A stretch of 64,000 bases of DNA. It comes from Pomphorhynchus laevis. Taxonomy: Eukaryota > Acanthocephala > Palaeacanthocephala > Echinorhynchida > Pomphorhynchidae. This document shows positions 32,893 through 43,960 of the stretch, in pieces. A model generated the notes under the pieces. The model made no database searches and was not told the DNA's origin. It was given only the letters and a program-made list of their open reading frames with translations. Positions within the stretch are counted from its first letter, which is position 1. Each line of letters begins with the position of its first letter. The stretch is taken from NCBI GenBank assembly GCA_012934845.2, contig WNNJ02001815.1:54334-118333 (forward strand), in the 5' to 3' direction. The position numbers and the translations under genes were made by a program.

Positions 32893-33314
32893 GAATACCA
32901 TGTCGGAGCGTTCAAAGAACTCAATGAAAACTAATTTTCCTGTCAATGCAATAAACGAGGTAAGTGGAGATTTAGCTTCTCTTGAATATATTTCGGAGGG
33001 GGAACTCTCCCCGGTACCAAAATTATCCAACCTCGTGATTATCAGACTTTTGGTGCCTCTGGAAAAGCAGAACATGTTCAATGTTTTTATAGGGGCTTTG
33101 CAGATCGATTTAAAAAAGGATATTGTTCAATGCGATTAAATATTATGAATCTGAGATTAAAATCTCATTCTGCACTCCTGATCTGGCAATGTCGTACGTC
33201 GACTACTTTAAAAAAGAGCATTCGGAACAAGGTATAATTGCTTCCAAACCAATCCTGGCAACAATAAAGATAAATAACATGCCCACATACATTTCAGAAC
33301 AAGATATATCAGCC
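32893..33314 (+). mobile_element. I/Jockey-type LINE-B, 5' part with ORF1 start
   Basis: Begins right after the target duplication. The ORF1 start (MSERSKNSMKTNFPVN) lies at 32900, so the copy is essentially full length at its 5' end. A frame change occurs around 33110-33140, after which KISFCTPDLAMSYVDYF continues ORF1 up to the Gypsy insertion at 33310-33314. ORF1 continues at 37166 on the other side. With the 3.85-kb LTR element set aside, LINE-B is about 3.8 kb. Confidence 0.78.
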
Positions 33315-33394
33315 TGTAATGATAAACCAAATAAGGCTTTATTCAACAATCTAGAATATAGTTATACAATATGATTACATGTTAGATTATCACA
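33315..33394 (-). repeat. 80-bp LTR, 3' copy
   Basis: Identical to 37086-37165. Bounded outside by cagcc. The end of the gag-pol frame (33362) lies inside it, so coding sequence overlaps this LTR by about 33 bp. Confidence 0.92.
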
Positions 33395-36300
33395 GTCTTC
33401 CCCGATTATATAATCGTCTAGGTACTTCGGAGTTCTTCTATCCCTAGGACTACGCCGTAATTCTTGAAGTCTATTATGTTCGACTTGTTGATTCTCTTCA
33501 CTCCGATAGTTACCGATTCCAACTTGTGTAATATTATCAGCTCCATTCAATGATTGTCGTGATACGATTGTCGAGTCGGTTTTTGAATGCATGCCGTCTC
33601 CTTCTGATGTCCGATCAATCAGTAGCATATCGTTATCTATGTTAGAATTTGTAATAGGGTACCTGGTCAGTCTTCTTACGGACACATTCATCTCTTTCCC
33701 GCAAGGTTTCCGAATAGTAGCGTAGTTACCATTTGATTGTAAGATTTCAGCCTGCGAAAACAACGGATTTGATTTAGACATTGGATTCTGATTTAAAAGC
33801 ACGTTTTCACCTGTTCCCAACCATCTCGGAACGATACATTTGTTACAAGAATTCCTTGGGAAAGAAAATAGTCGTTGATGTGGAGTCTCCCCTATCGCGG
33901 TACACAGTAAGCTGCGCAAAGATGACAAAACCAATGGCAGAACAAATTCCCATTCCGCCAGTGTTTTCCTGTGAGTTTTGAGGGCGAGTTGGGTTGTCTT
34001 CCAGATTATTCCAACGAATCGTTCGGCCTGTCCGTTACCACGTGGGTTGTAGCACGAACTGCGGGTGCAGCTAATACCGCGAGAATTTAGATACGTTCGG
34101 AATTCGTTGGATTGAAAACATGTTGCTTGGTCACTGTGAACGTTGGCTGGGTAACCAAAAACACTGAAGATTTGATTCAGGCAATTGATGACTGATATAG
34201 AAGATGTATCCTTACACGGTATGGCGAACGGAAAGCGAGAATATTCGTCAACGACACAAAGGAGATATTTGTTTTCTGTAGTTGATGTCAATGGGCCTTT
34301 AAAGTCAATGCTTAGCCGTTCAAATGGATGCGTAGCCTTGATGACATGTGCTGTTTCTGGTCTAGCGTATCGAGGCTTCAATTCGGCGCAAATTTGACAC
34401 GAAGAGACAACGTCCGCAACGTCACTTTTGTCAAAAGGTAACTCATGCGAACGAACGTAGTGAAGTAATCGACTGACACCCGGATGACACAATGAATTAT
34501 GCAAGATCTTAAGATCATTAACTGTTTTGCAAGACGAACATGTTATCCTAGACATTGCGTCAGCAGCTTTATTTGATTGTCCGGGCCGGTATTCAATGCC
34601 AAAATTGTAAGGTGCAAGTTCAATTCTCCATCGAGCGATTTTGTCACTTTTTATGCGATTCGACAGTTTTTGATCAAACATAAATGACACTGACCTCTGA
34701 TCGGTTTTGACAATGAAATAGCGTCCTAGCAGGAAATGCTTCCAATATTTAAGAGCTTCCACAATCGCGTAAGCCTCCTTTTCCACACTCGACTGTCGCA
34801 ACGCTGTTTTAGGCAAGGATCGTGAATAGAAGGCGACGGGGCAGTTGTTTTGACTGAGCACCGCGCCGATAGATGAATATGAGGCGTCAGTTTCAACAGT
34901 CAAGGAAAGATCCGGATTGTAAGCACATAAAAATGAATTCGAGATTTCCGACTTTATTTCTTCTATCTGTCGGATGACAGCACGATCGAGGGGAAAATCT
35001 TTCGATTCTACCAGTGGGCGTATCTTTGCCGAGAAAGAAGGGATCCACCTCGAATAGTAAGCGAGCATACCGAGGAGTCTCTGTAGTGAAGTGTGATTTT
35101 CCGGAATCGGGTAAGTAAGAAATGGCTTAATTCTTTCAGTGTCAGGTTTGATGCAACCATGTCGAATATGGTAGCCCAAAAAATTGAGTTGTGTCTTGCC
35201 CAAACGCGACTTTTCCGGAGAGAATTTGATGTTGAGCTGATTAGCGATGGTCGTTAGACGATCTAGTCTTTTGTCGTGTTCATCAGTGCTATTTCCACAC
35301 ACGATGATGTCATCTAAGTAAGCAAATACTCCTTCAAGTTGATAGTGTTCGATGAGGTTATTCATGATTCGTTGGAAAGCAGAAACAGCATTTGTAAGCC
35401 CAAAAGGAATTCGCTGGAATTCGTACAAACGTCCTGATGCTTCGAAAGCCGTGTATTTTTTATCTTCCTCCAGCAATGGAATCTGATAGTAAGCACTGGA
35501 AAGATCGAGCGTCGAAAACACGGAATGTGTTGCAATCTTCGAAATGAGGTCATCGATATTAGGAAGAGGGTAGGCATCCAAAGATGTGAATCGGATAATA
35601 GTTTGCGAGTAGTCGACAACCATTCTCTGTCTACCATTCCTATTTGTAACAACAAGAACCTGTGAGCGCCAAGGCGATCTGCTTTCTCGAATAATGCCGG
35701 ATTTGAGTAAGTTAGCTACTTGGCTTCGAATAAACTCGGCGTTTGATAGTGTCTGTCTTCTTGATTTCGTGGCAACTGGAATGAGATGTTTCGGCAAATT
35801 CGGAAAAAGTGTTAATGGCTGGATTTTTATGGCAGATGCTGGAGATATGTTAGCGAGAGTTAGTCCAGGCAAATTTCCACCGAATGGGAACGTTATGAAT
35901 TCATGTTCCTTCATGAATTCTCTGCCTAATATGGCATCAGCGCATAATGACGACAACAATGAAAAGCGGCAGCGTGGATAAGTATTTTTATTCAACTCAA
36001 TGTTTGTTGTGCACTGTTTTGTAATTGTGGCCCAAGAGGAGGAGGACGCCATATAAACTGTTTTACAGCAAGATGTGGTTGTCAGTTGTAATTTATGTGC
36101 GATATTCGTGTCAATGAAATTTTCTGAACTGCCCGTATCTAGAAGACATTCGATTTGTTGACCATTGATTGTAATGGAAGTCAATGAACTTGGATCCTCT
36201 AAGTTGGACATGGAACATAACGCCGATGAAGTCGAGGTGGAAAATTTTAATTTTGATTGACAGACTTTGGCAAAATGACCATGTTTAGAACAAATGTTGC

Positions 36301-37060
36301 AAGTAACGTCTCTTGCAGGACACTTACTGCGGGGGTGATAATGATTACCGCAAAAGTAACAGCGTTTGGTAATTTTGTTTCGCAAGGCTGCGTTAATCGA
36401 TTTGTCATCATCGAATTCGGAATGGGAGGGTTCGTTATTGTTGTCCGCTGAAACCGATGCTAGCATTGATCTTGTCTCGTCATTTGAAGTAAAAACGGCT
36501 GCTTGTTGTTGTGCGGCCTCTAGAGATGATGCCATTAAAACAATTTCATCGAAGTCAGTTTTATTCGATTCGAGTATCCTCTCACGTATATAAGAATTTA
36601 GTAGACCATGGACGAGGGCGTCAATGATATGGCTTCGACGGTTAGTTGCGGCATCGACATCTTCAAAATTACACTTTGTTGCCAACTCTTCAAGTTTTCT
36701 CACATATTGCTGGATATTCATCGTTTTATCTTGACGACAAGTATGCAGTTGAAATCTATTAAAAACCGCGTTAACTGGCTTCTGAAATTGCTTATCGAGT
36801 ATATTTAAGGCTGAGTCGAATGTTCTAGAATCTTTGATCAGTAAGTAAAGTCTTGATGACAGTAAGTTAATGAGTACAAATCGTTTCTGGTCATCTGTTA
36901 CTGTGACTTGCAACGAGAAAAAATTTTGTAGCTTTTGGCGCCAGTGAATCCATTCGTCTTGACAATCTGATGTGTCTGGATCCAGATTGAAAGGTTGAGG
37001 TATAAGAAGTTTATCCATGGAAACGTTGGACGTCAATTGTTGAAAATCCGAGTTCAACAC
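33362..37060 (-). CDS. Gypsy gag-pol polyprotein, single long frame
   Basis: 1232 codons as read; an internal Met (MDKLLIPQP, about residue 15) is the more likely start. In order: a gag region; two CX2CX4HX4C knuckles (CYFCGNHYHPRSKC and CNICSKHGHFAKVC, about residues 235-270); a protease with LLDTGSSENF (about 308); an RT with FSTLDLSSAYYQIPL and AYLDDIIVCG (about 515-600); an RNase H with VETDASYSSIGAVL; an integrase with an HHCC finger (CHPGV...CQICAE), IDFKGPL, HSDQATCF and GNGQAERFVG; then a basic tail. Gag and pol share one frame, as in several Gypsy lineages. It is a fossil copy that looks whole. It overlaps the 3' LTR at its end. Confidence 0.9.
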   Translation of the reverse strand: MLNSDFQQLTSNVSMDKLLIPQPFNLDPDTSDCQDEWIHWRQKLQNFFSLQVTVTDDQKRFVLINLLSSRLYLLIKDSRTFDSALNILDKQFQKPVNAVFNRFQLHTCRQDKTMNIQQYVRKLEELATKCNFEDVDAATNRRSHIIDALVHGLLNSYIRERILESNKTDFDEIVLMASSLEAAQQQAAVFTSNDETRSMLASVSADNNNEPSHSEFDDDKSINAALRNKITKRCYFCGNHYHPRSKCPARDVTCNICSKHGHFAKVCQSKLKFSTSTSSALCSMSNLEDPSSLTSITINGQQIECLLDTGSSENFIDTNIAHKLQLTTTSCCKTVYMASSSSWATITKQCTTNIELNKNTYPRCRFSLLSSLCADAILGREFMKEHEFITFPFGGNLPGLTLANISPASAIKIQPLTLFPNLPKHLIPVATKSRRQTLSNAEFIRSQVANLLKSGIIRESRSPWRSQVLVVTNRNGRQRMVVDYSQTIIRFTSLDAYPLPNIDDLISKIATHSVFSTLDLSSAYYQIPLLEEDKKYTAFEASGRLYEFQRIPFGLTNAVSAFQRIMNNLIEHYQLEGVFAYLDDIIVCGNSTDEHDKRLDRLTTIANQLNIKFSPEKSRLGKTQLNFLGYHIRHGCIKPDTERIKPFLTYPIPENHTSLQRLLGMLAYYSRWIPSFSAKIRPLVESKDFPLDRAVIRQIEEIKSEISNSFLCAYNPDLSLTVETDASYSSIGAVLSQNNCPVAFYSRSLPKTALRQSSVEKEAYAIVEALKYWKHFLLGRYFIVKTDQRSVSFMFDQKLSNRIKSDKIARWRIELAPYNFGIEYRPGQSNKAADAMSRITCSSCKTVNDLKILHNSLCHPGVSRLLHYVRSHELPFDKSDVADVVSSCQICAELKPRYARPETAHVIKATHPFERLSIDFKGPLTSTTENKYLLCVVDEYSRFPFAIPCKDTSSISVINCLNQIFSVFGYPANVHSDQATCFQSNEFRTYLNSRGISCTRSSCYNPRGNGQAERFVGIIWKTTQLALKTHRKTLAEWEFVLPLVLSSLRSLLCTAIGETPHQRLFSFPRNSCNKCIVPRWLGTGENVLLNQNPMSKSNPLFSQAEILQSNGNYATIRKPCGKEMNVSVRRLTRYPITNSNIDNDMLLIDRTSEGDGMHSKTDSTIVSRQSLNGADNITQVGIGNYRSEENQQVEHNRLQELRRSPRDRRTPKYLDDYIIGEDCDNLTCNHIV

Positions 37061-37085
37061 AATTCAACACAATTGTTGAATAAAT

Positions 37086-37165
37086 TGTAATGATAAACCA
37101 AATAAGGCTTTATTCAACAATCTAGAATATAGTTATACAATATGATTACATGTTAGATTATCACA
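37086..37165 (-). repeat. 80-bp LTR, 5' copy
   Basis: The 5' LTR in element orientation, identical to the 3' copy. It is followed inward by an AT-rich leader with repeated ttcaacacaattg-like strings before the gag start near 37015. A similar string follows the 73-bp LTR of the second Gypsy at 42620. Confidence 0.92.
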
Positions 37166-37968
37166 CAGCCCTAGAAACTGATTACAAAATCTCTAACGTG
37201 CGCTTTATAAAAGGGATTAAAGGCTTCCCCATTCCCGTGGCGTTCTGCAATGCCCCTGTTGATGAAGCTCTAAAACTATCGATTTCGACATGCAATCCTT
37301 TTATGGGGTATAATTTGAGATTTTCAATAATCGAAACCGACTCACTAACGTACCCTCACTGCAACAATTGCCATCAGTGGGGGCATTGGTCTGCTGGCTG
37401 TTCTCTACCCCATAAGTGCGGCGTGTGTGGTACAACTGCTATACATCCTGAGAAGTGCGAAAGTAAGCCATTTTGCGCAAACTGCGGTGGTGAGCACCCC
37501 GCATGGTCAAAAAAGTGTAAAATCTTTAAAGCGTACCAAAAGAGACACAGGGGTGTGACAGCAAAACCGACTAGCTTCGTGGAAGCTGTCTCGTCTAACA
37601 AGAAAGACGACAGGATGCCGGATACGGAAATTCTTAAACTTATTGAAATGCAGCATCAGGCATCAATGATTCAACTTGAAAAATTGGTCCACAAATTGGT
37701 GGGTCAATTAGCGGAATCCTTCCATTCTCCTCCTTCTGGGAAGACTAACAATATTAAGAAGCCACCAAAATCTAAGAAACGAAACGGGTCAGCGCTGAGC
37801 ATAGCTGCTCTGAAGCTTGCTCGGAAGGATTCGATCTGGGCTATGGCTAACGAGAGAAATGAAGATATCGCTCGTGGGCAAGCGACTCCATTTGTCGTGA
37901 CGGGAAGCGGTAATGGCGACCTTTCCGCCTCTAGTTGCGACAAGGTGGAGGGCGTCCCACTTCGGTAA
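37166..37968 (+). pseudogene. LINE-B ORF1, gag-like with zinc knuckles
   Basis: Continuation of the ORF1 that starts at 32900, split by the LTR element. The frame is open from the junction to 37968. It shows IKGIKGFPIPVAFC, then knuckles CNNCHQWGHWSAGC, CGVCGTTAIHPEKC and CANCGGEHPAWSKKC, the three-knuckle gag-like pattern of Jockey/I-group ORF1 proteins. A Lys-rich C-terminus (KPPKSKKRN) follows. It is expected to bind element RNA. The ORF2 start (MGSNQGPFSLN) follows at 37979. Confidence 0.75.
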
Positions 37969-37978
37969 CACTTACGCA

Positions 37979-40430
37979 ATGGGAAGTAATCAAGGACCTT
38001 TTTCACTGAATATCCTTCAGTGGAATTCGGGAGGTGCTTCCGCCCTTAGCCTTCTATCTGGTAGAGATGCAGATGTTATAGTCCTTCAGGAGACGCGGTC
38101 TATCTGTCTCCCCCAGGATATTACTCGATTTATCCCTAAGCACATATACACCCACTTTACTCCTTACATAACCCCCCCCACTCCTCTTCATCTCAAGGTC
38201 TTTTAACCCTAGTAAAAAGCTCATTAAGATCATCCCTCATATTAAACTACTCTTGTCCAGCCCTATCTTGTTTAGCTATATCACTTTGTAAGAACGGTAA
38301 GCGTATAAGCATAGCCAATGTATATATTCGGCCAGGAGAAGTTCACAAGAACCGTGACATCATGGATCAAATATTGGGGAGCGGTTATGACATGTTACTT
38401 GGTGACTTCAACGACAGAACTGGTCGTTGAATTAATGCAGCACTCCGAAGAGCAAGGATCGACTATATTATTCATAAACCACCTTCCCCAACCTTTCATT
38501 GCTCTACAACAAATTCTCTCCTCGACATATTACTGCTACATAAGATGTGGTTGTTGAAACCCATTTGCACCGAGCTATCGCGTCAACAACAGACCACCTC
38601 TCATGATCTAATTCGCTGGAGGCTAGAGGACGATACGTTGCTTAGAAGAAGGTTTCACTTTGACCCTATTAGAGTGGCCTTCTTTCAGGCAGCTATTCAA
38701 CTCTTTTCCAGAATTGGAATTGAGAGTTTGACCGAATTTAATTCCTACCTCTCATCGCAAGCTACCGCGATCCTTTCGACTGCCTATAAAGGTCGAATAT
38801 AAAATCCTACTCCAACAAAGCTCAAGGTCCTAGCTAAAATGTTACAATCTCTCTGTTTCCGCCAGACATATGCTCTCGAATGAATATTGGAGCTCTAGGT
38901 ATAGGCTCCAGCTGAGCAGGGATAGGGCAAGCATTGCTCGCCTAAACCCTTCTCAGGCTTCCTTCTGGAAGATATTCAAGAAAGAGAAGTTTGTTTGCTG
39001 GAAGGATAGAGCCTTGGTTTGGATTGGTACCATAGGCCTTGACAAAGTTTTACAGGAGTCACTCTCCTTACATAATTATGGAGCCACTCAATCTCCCCAA
39101 CCAATCCCGCCTTGGTGTGACTTCAGGAGTAGGGACTTATCTGTTACAGATATCCTTAACTCCTGGGGACCACTCCCGGGCACCTCCAAATCCCACGCGC
39201 CACTCACCACTCGTGTCTGTCAGCTTTTGACATACAGTCAGAGAAAGGAGGTCGTCATCACAATGCTATTAGCCTCCCCGTCTGACATAGCGGACATCAA
39301 CATCAGCCGTCGAGTTTTTTTTACCTAAAAAGAGATTAATCACTTGTCCTAAAGATCTGCGGCCCATCTCGATTCAAAACACCCTCATATCCATCTACGA
39401 GAAAGCGCTTGCGCGTAGAATCCGCGTTCATTTATGTAGGCGTAATTTGATTCCACCGAGTTTTCATGGGTTTGTCAAAGGGCGCTCGGTCCATTCAGCA
39501 ATTGGTGAAGTGCATCAGTTTTGTCAGGATAATAGTCATCAGCTTGCTGTGGCTGTTTTTCTTGATTTTTCAGCTGCATTTGACCGGATCTCCATTCCCT
39601 TCGTTATCTCCTCTCTCAGGTCACTCGGGTTGCCTGCGAGAATTGTTAACAGGGTGGAGATATTGATGTACACCAAGCGGTTCTAATATGAAGACGACCC
39701 TGATGCGCGTCAGTTCTACCCTATTACGGGTGTACCTCAAGGATCCCCACTTTCTCCTATCTTATATCTTGCTGCATCCATTGTTCTATTCAAGAATTTT
39801 AAACGTGATCAACATCTAGTGGTATATGCTGATGATACCACAGCCTTGTTCTCTGGACGCAGGTGCAAAGATGTGATCTCTGACATAAGCCGTTTCTTTT
39901 TAAGATTAAAAGATCAGTTGCCCCCATCCAATCTTATTTTAAACTCCTCTAAATCACAGGTGGTAGTCTTTAATGGCGTTCCTGCCACCAAAAAGAAACT
40001 TAAGAGACTAGCACTCTCTGAACTCTCCTCCATTTTGCAGCATCAACCACTCCCCATCTTCACGAGTCGAGTAAAATATCTGGGGTTCACCGTTACGGTG
40101 AATTGGTCGCCGAAAGCTGATCTGGATAGACTTAAACGTATCCTGAAGAAAGCTAGGTGGGCTCTGAAACGGGCCCAGCATCTGTCATTGAATGGGATAA
40201 CCCAAGTGCGCCTCTGGGGTACTTGGGCTATCTCGGGATTAGTCTTCTTCCCACGAGGACGTCCCCCAGAACAAAGACTAAGGTTTCTCAAGCTCCTCAT
40301 TTCGAGATTACCAACCATAGTCCGCCTTAACTGGACCCTCAGGTGTGTGAGAGACCCCGAATGGTTCAGTCAGAGGGCGGGGCGCTGGTGTGGCCGAGGG
40401 GCTCAGATCCCTCTGGACCTGAGGCCGTGA
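37979..40430 (+). pseudogene. LINE-B ORF2, endonuclease-RT, broken
   Basis: Endonuclease: ILQWNSGGASALSL and VIVLQETRSI, then pieces in other phases (LLGDFNDRTGR near 38400). RT: HGFVKGRSVHSAIGEVHQF, AVFLDFSAAFDRISIPF (A), GVPQGSPLSPILY (B), LVVYADDTTALFS (C) and LILNSSKSQVVVF (D). The C-terminus holds RLWGTWAISGLVFFPRGR and ends AQIPLDLRP at 40430 without an RNase H domain. Several frame changes and a few stops lie along it. The C-terminal end is the same as in the fragment at 1048. Confidence 0.78.
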
Positions 40431-40569
40431 ATATAAGTTGAAGATTTTAAAATACACGTCGTGAACACCTTCTATTTAAAGTTTTCTTTTGCATGCTTTT
40501 GTTTCTTTAGTTTTTTTTATCAGTTATATAGTTATTAATAAAACCCTTACTTACTTGCAATGCCCTGTC

Positions 40570-42472
40570 AATTTCTTGTAGCGTATTTTGTTTTTGAAAT
40601 TTAAGTAACAATTTGAAAGCAGCTATGTTCAAATCTGAGAAAATGAAACGATCATTAAGTTGACACATTAAGTTGACAAGACACACAGTTCATACCTTAT
40701 TGTTCCAATAGCGTTGGAACATAATAATGGCCGGAACTATGAATCACCGCATCTAGATACGAATGTATATCCCGTGTCAGGCAATGAAAGGTTGGGGAAG
40801 GTGTGTAGGCAACTCTCATACATTCCAACTTATTTGTAATTGATTTTATCAAATGACCAGTGGGATCATTAAAGTCTCCGAACAAGCAGTCTACGCCTGA
40901 TTCATTAATTGTGTGTATAAAATCTTTTGTGGATTTTAAATGTACATGTTTTGGCAAATATAGATATTTGCCAACTTCAAGAACATGTTATTTATTCTTA
41001 TCTTGCATATATTAATTGAACAATTTTTATTACTTGAACTAAAAATCAGTTTCGCGTACCATGATGAATGTATTACCGTGGTAACACCACCTGAGTTAGT
41101 TGAAATTGGGGGTGAACAAAAAACGTCATATTCTGGAGCAATTTGGCATTTTAGACGAAAATCACTGTGACCTTTTGTTTCTTGTAAAAAATAAATAATT
41201 TGAGGATCGATTTCTCGGGATAAAAATTTAGCCCCCATACCTGAAGTTTTCTTCCCCCACAAGGAAGAAAGTTTTTAATCCCCCACAATTCCACTGTTTT
41301 ATTATCATAGATTGAAAACATGTCATTTGATCTTAAGTTTTCCTCCAGGTTCCTCCATACCTGAAGTTTCACTTGTAAGATCTTTAAAAAAAGGATTTAC
41401 TGTGGATAGTGGAATAATCACTTATAGATGGGGATGGATTGTTGACTGTATCTGTATTGCTTATACTGTATTCCCCATCTTTGCGATGGATCTTCAAGAT
41501 TGAAAGGCGTTTCCGTTTCTTGTTTTAAGAAACAAGAAACGGAAAATTGTTTTTTTTCTTTTTTTAAGCGACGCTTTCTGGTAGATGGGTTTTGTCGTGT
41601 TTTTCTGTACCACTTTACCAGATACGTCATCAACATTAACTATCGAATTTATTTTCTGATTTATACTTTCTCCGGATATGCTATCTGACAAGTTTTGTAA
41701 TAGCATTCCTATTTTTTTCTCGAAATTATTTAGCGCGTCTATAATTTTTTTATTGACTACTTTTAGAATATGTTCTTGAAACATTTCGAAACGCCTGGAC
41801 AATGATATTTCGTGTATTTCATTGCTCATGTCTTTACATCCATTTTCCGTTTTTTTTTGCTGTATAGAGAAGCCATTTCCGCATAAGTGTTCAGTTTTGT
41901 TCCATTCTCTATTCTCGTACAAACATTTGTATTCCTCTCACTGTCTTCAAGTGTATCTTTGTTCTTATCCTAGAACCAAAGATGAAATGCTTTAAATTGC
42001 GGACACTTTTTATAGAAGGAACAATGGTCGCCTCCACAATTAATGTACCTCCTTTTATTGGATTTATTGCATTGCTGCGATGTGTGTTCACCTGAACTGT
42101 ACGGACATCTAATTTGTTGATTGACAATTTTGCGTCCAGTGACCCCATTTTTGATCCGTTGCATTGTGGCCAATAATAATCATCATACAACTAATCCCCG
42201 GCAGGAAACGTTACGCGCATGGAATAAAAAGTATATGGCTTTGCTAGTAATCTATTGCGCTCGCTAATCTCAGTCTCTACGATCGCAACAGGAATTTTTT
42301 TATAGTCTCTTTTTGATTTTAAATGTGAAATATATCGGACATTAAATGTATCTTCAAACTCTGCTATTTCATCACTGTCTAAATCTGTACTAATATTATG
42401 CGCCATTATTTTGGTGAAAAAGAAATGATTTTTATTATTAATAATAATAAGTTTAAACTGAATGTTCATCAA
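40570..42472 (-). mobile_element. Old I/Jockey LINE, 5' part with ORF1 and endonuclease
   Basis: Minus-strand ORF1 starts at MAHNISTDLD near 42403. It shows a CPYSSGEHTSQQC and CGGDHCSFYKKC knuckle region (about 41980-42110) and a Lys-rich coiled-coil-like tail (41922-41494). The endonuclease follows: IIYFLQETKGHSDF (41262-40936), then DCLFGDFNDPTGHL and YLDAVIHSS (40957-40697). ORF1 is broken at least twice. The element continues at 32892 beyond LINE-B. It resembles LINE-B in plan but is strongly diverged, so it is an older, separate family. Confidence 0.72.
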
Positions 42473-42546
42473 GGATTTTTCTTTAGCCATAAACAGTTTC
42501 AGGATGCAATGGCGGTTAGATACAACAGCTATCCTGGAGATGCGCC
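42473..42546 (+). mobile_element. Tiny remnant of an RLE-LINE
   Basis: The translation FSHKQFQDAMAVRYNSYPGDAP aligns position by position with LSPHEFRDAVNGRYGLTPTDAP-type sequence just before the finger in RLE-LINE families 1 and 2 (S, F, DA, RY, P and DAP conserved). Only ~74 bp remain, trapped between the 5' end of the old I/Jockey LINE and the LTR of the second Gypsy. Confidence 0.5.
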
Positions 42547-43745
42547 TGTTATATTAATTCGATTTAGTTTTATTCTAGATTACTTTGTGTTGAATAAAAC
42601 CTACTTGGTTTAAGCTACAACAATTTATTCAACACAATAAGGACTCGAATCAATGTCGCTGGATAGTCAACAAATCAATCAACTCTCACAGTCATCTGGC
42701 CAATGGTCGAACATTCGACTAGAACGATTCGATGTGTCTTCAGATGAAAGCGACAGTCAAAGAAAGTTTAAGCTTTGGAAACGCAACTTCACATATTTGC
42801 TGACGACAAGTCCAGACGTAAATCCTTTGGAATGCCTCATGATGCATGTTGAAACACAAGTCTATGAGCTCATTGTGGATTGACTGAATTTAAGGATCTC
42901 ATGTCTACACTGGAGCGAATATATATAAAGAAACCTTATGAAATTCTTGCGAGGCACATACTGTTGATTCGATCACAGAAAATCGACGAAGATATAGATT
43001 CCTTTGTGCAGTCACTACGTTCATTGTCCAGAGATTGCAATTTCAAAACTGCAACCGCTGATGAGTTTAGGAATGAGTACATAAGGGATTCGTTTATACG
43101 CGGTTTGCGGTCAGATACAGTCAGGCAGCGTCTTCTAGAATTTGATCAGTTGGATTTGGACAGGGCTGTCACTGTCGCGAAATCACTTACGACCGCACAA
43201 CAAAGTATCGGCTTGTATCATTTGACTGACGAATCAGAACCAGCTCAGCGGTTAAGTGTGGTGGCTGTCAACACTGAGAAGAAAATATCCTCTGTAATTA
43301 AAATGGATTCCGATAACGAATTGGGTTCAAGTCAACATTGTGTAAATCAGGTGAGCGTTACTCCGAACCGTTATACGTACGTAAAGGGTACAACATGTTA
43401 TTTCTATGGAGGAAGAAAACATCAACGATTAAATTGTCCAGCTAGAATGATAACATGTCATAAATGCGGAAAACAGGGCCACTTTGCTCGTGTATGCAAT
43501 TCTTCAAAACGAGATCAAATATCATCATCAGCTGTATTACTTTCATCCCTCAACGTAAATTCAACCTTTCAGCTAAAGGTCCCGATCTATATTATGAATA
43601 AGAGGTTCGAAGCATTAGTCGACACTGGCAGCTATTTGAACTTCTTGGATAGTAAAGTCGCACAGGCGTTAGGCCTTCAAGTACATCGGGAAGATACCCA
43701 AGTATATTTAGCGTCAAAAACCACAAAAAGGGTATCACATGGTTA
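42547..43745 (+). mobile_element. Second Gypsy-type element, broken gag-protease fragment
   Basis: A fossil LTR element on the plus strand. It begins with a 73-bp LTR (42547-42619, TG...CA, with AATAAA), then an attcaacacaa-rich leader, a gag start (MSLDSQQINQL, 42653), zinc knuckles (second one CHKCGKQGHFARVC) and the protease DTG region near 43620, ending about 43745. RT, integrase and the 3' LTR are missing. It is related to the whole Gypsy at 33315 but from a different lineage. It is broken in a few places and truncated, hence older. Confidence 0.75.
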
Positions 43746-43802
43746 AGCACATGGAAAGCACATGGTTAGCTTAAAGAGGTAATTCTTATGCTACCACGTA
43801 AG

Positions 43803-43955
43803 CACGATTGAAATCGGGACTGGTGATCTTTTGATGGATTCTTATTTATGTAATGAATAGTTGCCAGGTCACACGAGGTGAATTTCGCATTGAAAACCAG
43901 CTACAGAATCCTTCATTTATGATATCCAATTCCATACACCCTAAGGGTGCATACA
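43803..43955 (-). repeat. Inverted copy of the SINE-like unit's first ~150 bp
   Basis: Reverse complement of about 43961-44110, separated by only a few bases with a repeated taagggtgcat string at the centre. The two arms form a near-perfect palindrome of about 300 bp. Landmarks in both arms are aatcgggactggtgatc, attcttatttatgtaatga, cacgaggtg and ggattctgtagctgg. Confidence 0.9.
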
Positions 43956-43960
43956 CCCTA

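Larger units (their letters stand above)
33315..37165 (-). mobile_element. Gypsy-type LTR retrotransposon, looks whole and young
   Basis: A 3851-bp fossil on the minus strand, flanked by a 5-bp target duplication cagcc (33310-33314 and 37166-37170). Its terminal repeats (33315-33394 and 37086-37165) are only 80 bp long and identical; in element orientation they begin TG and end CA and contain AATAAA. One long gag-pol frame lies between. No breaks are visible. Identical LTRs point to a very recent insertion. It sits inside ORF1 of LINE-B. Very short LTRs are unusual for the Gypsy group; the broken relative at 42547 has a 73-bp one. Confidence 0.92.
37166..40552 (+). mobile_element. I/Jockey-type LINE-B, main part
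   Basis: Resumes ORF1 directly after the Gypsy element and runs through an endonuclease and RT to a 3' UTR ending ttattaataaaacccttac at the right target duplication (40553-40569). It is inserted in the opposite orientation within the old I/Jockey LINE. Related copies: 1048-1400 and 45861-48351. It has several frame changes in ORF2, so it was probably inactive even before the Gypsy insertion. Confidence 0.82.

Noticed and set aside
33781-36808. Plus-strand ORFs opposite the Gypsy gag-pol frame
   Set aside because: All lie antisense to a continuous 1232-codon frame with full pol motifs.
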